From Jejuia pallidilutea (lineage in GTDB: Bacteria; Bacteroidota; Bacteroidia; Flavobacteriales; Flavobacteriaceae), in the NCBI RefSeq assembly GCF_002973595.1, contig NZ_PVEO01000001.1, positions 496,001-560,000 on the forward strand: DNA of 64,000 nt. The letters run 5' to 3'. Below, piece by piece: positions 62,501-64,000 of the stretch; the stretch's first letter is position 1; each line of letters starts with the position of its first letter. The notes below the pieces were generated by a model. That model did not search any database. It saw only the letters and a program-made list of their open reading frames with translations, and was not told the DNA's origin. Both the position numbers and the translations under genes were made by a program.

Positions 62501-63893
62501 TTATTAAAGTGGGATTTACACGATTTTCATCTTCTTGATTATGGCGCATAAGTTCTACATACAAATCGTCTCCAAACTCATTTTTCCACCATAAAAGCGC
62601 CTCTTCTGCTTGATTTTCACCTATATTTAAAACCTTACTTGGCACTTCTCCATATAAATTACCTGTAAGTACAATAATATCTTCTTTGTATTGTTGAATG
62701 AGTTTTTTATCTATTCTTGGTAAATAATAAAATCCATCTACAAAAGCATGCGACGAGAGTTTAGCTAAATTATGATAGCCATTTTTATTCTTTGCTAGAA
62801 GTACTATTTGGTACCCATTATCTTTTCTAGTTTTGTCGGTATGATCTTCACATACAAAAAACTCACAACCAACAATTGGTTTTATTAATTTGGCGTTTGT
62901 AGTTTCACCCTTTTCTTTTGCCTCTTCAATTTTAGATTTTATGCCGCTGTTTACTTTATTTATGGCATTTACAAAATGAAACGCGCCCATCATATTAGCA
63001 TGGTCTGTTAATGCTACTGCAGGCATGTTATGTTCTGCTGCCGCACTTACCAAATCTGAAACACTCATAGTAGATTGCAGTACCGAAAACTGCGAATGGT
63101 TGTGTAAATGCACAAAATTTACATCGGCTAAATCTGAAACATTTTGCTTTATTTCTTCTGAAGAAATACTAGATTTACTCTTTTGGAGACGCTCCCTAAT
63201 TTTGGCACTTTCCCTTTTAAGGTTAATGTGTTTTAACCCTATAAGCTGAATAGTTTCTGGGTTTGCTTTTTTGAAATTCTCGAAGTAATTGGGCTGAACA
63301 TCCAGTTCTTCTTTAGTATACGCCTCTAAACGAATTAATTCTAAAAAACAACGTGTGGTAGCCTCAACATCGGCTGTTGCATTGTGCGCTTCGGCAAAAG
63401 GCTCGTTAAATAAAAATTCATGAAGCTCTGTTAATGTTGGCAATTTAAATTTACCATAACGCCCTCCTGGAATTTGGCACAAACTTGCTGTGTGTTCGGT
63501 ACATGTATCTAAAACAGGCAATTCCTGTAGTGGGTTTGCTACATCACCACGCACGAATTCGGCTCCCATAATATTTAAATCGAACTTTACGTTTTGCCCT
63601 ACCACAAACTTGGTTTTACCCAAAGCCTCATTAAATTTTTCTAAAACCTCAGCTAGCGGTACGCCTTGTTCTTGTGCTAATTCTGTAGAAATACCATGGA
63701 TTTTCTCTGCATCGTAAGGAATGTTAAATCCATCAGGTTTCACCAAATAATCTTTACTCTCTATACAATTGCCCATAGCATCGTGCAATTGCCATGCAAT
63801 TTGTATACACCTTGGCCAGTTGTCAACATCTGTAATTGGCGCGTCCCAACGCTTTGGTAAACCTGTAGTTTCTGTATCGAAAATTAAGTACAT
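59508..63893 (-). CDS. dnaE: DNA polymerase III alpha subunit with N-terminal exonuclease domain
   Basis: The replicative polymerase, 1461 residues. An N-terminal DnaQ-like exonuclease (about 1-210) has FDTETTGLP with D6 and E8 and HNATADVEAT. A PHP domain follows (VHLHNHSQFSVLQ, about 260-268). The palm carries PDIDIDFDDE at about 688-697 with the catalytic aspartates, and VGPGRGSAAGSVV precedes it. Fingers (ACGVIITPDDITKFVPV), helix-hairpin-helix (RAANKKAFENLALAGGFDGL) and an OB fold (FGGVVTDVQHRVSKQG) complete it. The fused exonuclease makes it longer than E. coli DnaE and could supply proofreading in cis. Confidence 0.96.
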   Translation of the reverse strand: MYLIFDTETTGLPKRWDAPITDVDNWPRCIQIAWQLHDAMGNCIESKDYLVKPDGFNIPYDAEKIHGISTELAQEQGVPLAEVLEKFNEALGKTKFVVGQNVKFDLNIMGAEFVRGDVANPLQELPVLDTCTEHTASLCQIPGGRYGKFKLPTLTELHEFLFNEPFAEAHNATADVEATTRCFLELIRLEAYTKEELDVQPNYFENFKKANPETIQLIGLKHINLKRESAKIRERLQKSKSSISSEEIKQNVSDLADVNFVHLHNHSQFSVLQSTMSVSDLVSAAAEHNMPAVALTDHANMMGAFHFVNAINKVNSGIKSKIEEAKEKGETTNAKLIKPIVGCEFFVCEDHTDKTRKDNGYQIVLLAKNKNGYHNLAKLSSHAFVDGFYYLPRIDKKLIQQYKEDIIVLTGNLYGEVPSKVLNIGENQAEEALLWWKNEFGDDLYVELMRHNQEDENRVNPTLIKLARKHDVKLVASNNTYYRKQEDANAHDILLCVKDGEKQATPIGRGRGYRYGLPNQEYYFKSSDEMKALFKDIPEAIINVQEIVDKVEAFQLARDVLLPAFNIPEQFKHEEDLVDGGKRGENAYLRHLTYEGAKKRYGEELSDEVRERLDFELSVIENTGYPGYFLIVEDFIREARNMDVSVGPGRGSAAGSVVAYCLWITNIDPLQYDLLFERFLNPDRISMPDIDIDFDDEGRSRVMDYVIEKYGANQVAQIITYGTMAAKSSIRDTARVLDLPLFDADRIAKLIPTMSKLGKIFGLDEKELGKKFRAEDLEKVNELLNIADGSDLQAETVNLARTLEGSVRNTGIHACGVIITPDDITKFVPVSVAKDSDLYVTQFDNSVVESAGLLKMDFLGLKTLTLIKDTVKIVKAKHGIQLDPETFPLDDEKTYELFQRGETVGVFQYESPGMQKHLRDLKPTVFEDLIAMNALYRPGPMEYIPSFVRRKHGDEEIEYDLPAMEEYLKETYGITVYQEQVMLLSQKLADFTKGEADVLRKAMGKKQIAVLDKMKPKFIEQASANGHDAKILEKVWKDWEAFASYAFNKSHSTCYAWIAYQTAYLKAHYPAEYMAAVLSNNMNDIKQVTFFMEECKRMKLDVLGPDVNESYYKFSVNKDGAVRFGMGAIKGVGHGAVMTIVENRKKDGPYKSIFDLAKRIDLRAANKKAFENLALAGGFDGLGDTHRAQYFHDDGDGITFLEKAIKYAQKYKENENSAQVSLFGESSDVQIPEPEVPPCEEWGTMKTLSKEREVVGVYISGHPLDDFKIEMKTFCNATVGMFNNLGPYVNRELVFGGVVTDVQHRVSKQGKGWALFTIEDYTDSYEFRIFGEEYLKFRHFLLQNNFVFVKTFVREGWVNKDTGKKSDPRLQFNSFQLLHDVMEQYAKKLSIQVDIKDLTEQKIIALKELLHMHPGNQALNFLVYDTKEKMKLTMPSRRQKVKVSQELLNELRDQDVRFKLN

Positions 63894-64000
63894 TCTTTAT
63901 GTTTATCGGTTGATTTGTTTATTCGCTTAGAGCAAAAACGAAGTGTATAAAAATACATAGAAATATCACTTTTTTTTAACCAAGTTATCAAGAGTTTTAA

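Noticed and set aside
1-64000. CRISPR array
   Set aside because: No regularly spaced repeats with unique spacers and no cas genes were seen.

Overview
The window is an AT-rich stretch of a Bacteroidota chromosome, almost certainly from a marine-type Flavobacteriaceae bacterium. The evidence is a SusC/SusD pair, many S1 sulfatases, Tat and lipoprotein signals on secreted enzymes, a DnaE with a fused N-terminal exonuclease, and families typical of flavobacteria (DUF4230, DUF4407, DUF456, ISAon1-type transposase). Weak or absent Shine-Dalgarno sequences fit the same group.

Positions 1-31 kb hold a polysaccharide utilisation locus (PUL). From left to right: an araB-araD-araA operon (minus strand) for L-arabinose catabolism; a lone Tat-exported protein of unknown function (plus strand); then a minus-strand block of two sulfatases, two GH2 glycosidases, two Tat-exported oligogalacturonate-lyase-like beta-propellers with a third sulfatase between them, susD and susC, a parallel beta-helix protein, a third lyase-like propeller lipoprotein, a second beta-helix protein and a fourth sulfatase. 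The inferred substrate is a sulfated, galactose- and arabinose-containing, probably uronic-acid-bearing glycan. SusC/D would import oligosaccharides, sulfatases and GH2 enzymes would trim them, the propeller and beta-helix proteins are candidate lyases or hydrolases, and AraBAD would feed arabinose into the pentose phosphate pathway. Five copies of a 22-bp palindrome (TCAAAAAA-N6-TTTTTTGA type) lie only in intergenic regions of this locus and may be the operator of the regulon.

Positions 31-36.5 kb are a graveyard. A chimeric susC/susD remnant with two in-frame UGA codons and a FucP-type sugar transporter pseudogene are followed by a degenerate ISAon1-type element, which is itself interrupted by a younger IS110-family element. 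The IS110 transposase reads through, but one expected catalytic acidic residue is glycine. Its 5' non-coding end is a candidate bridge RNA. The zone ends at a tRNA-Leu(UAG) gene with a duplicated half-tRNA and an 11-bp-period direct repeat beside it, which suggests the edge of an integrated island.

Positions 36.5-64 kb are ordinary chromosome: M20 dipeptidase, Lrp/AsnC regulator with a DMT transporter, DUF4407 protein, two STAS-like proteins, PhnA, MmcQ/YjbR, DUF4230, a cyclase-family hydrolase, HemW, RuvC, an outer-membrane barrel, an LPG-synthase-like membrane protein with a GT2 glycosyltransferase, a TonB-like lipoprotein, BlaI, DUF456, a two-component system, a LacI regulator, a stand-alone TonB plug protein, tRNA-Asp, DUF58, ClpP, thioredoxin and DnaE. 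Short palindromic repeats are scattered in this half.
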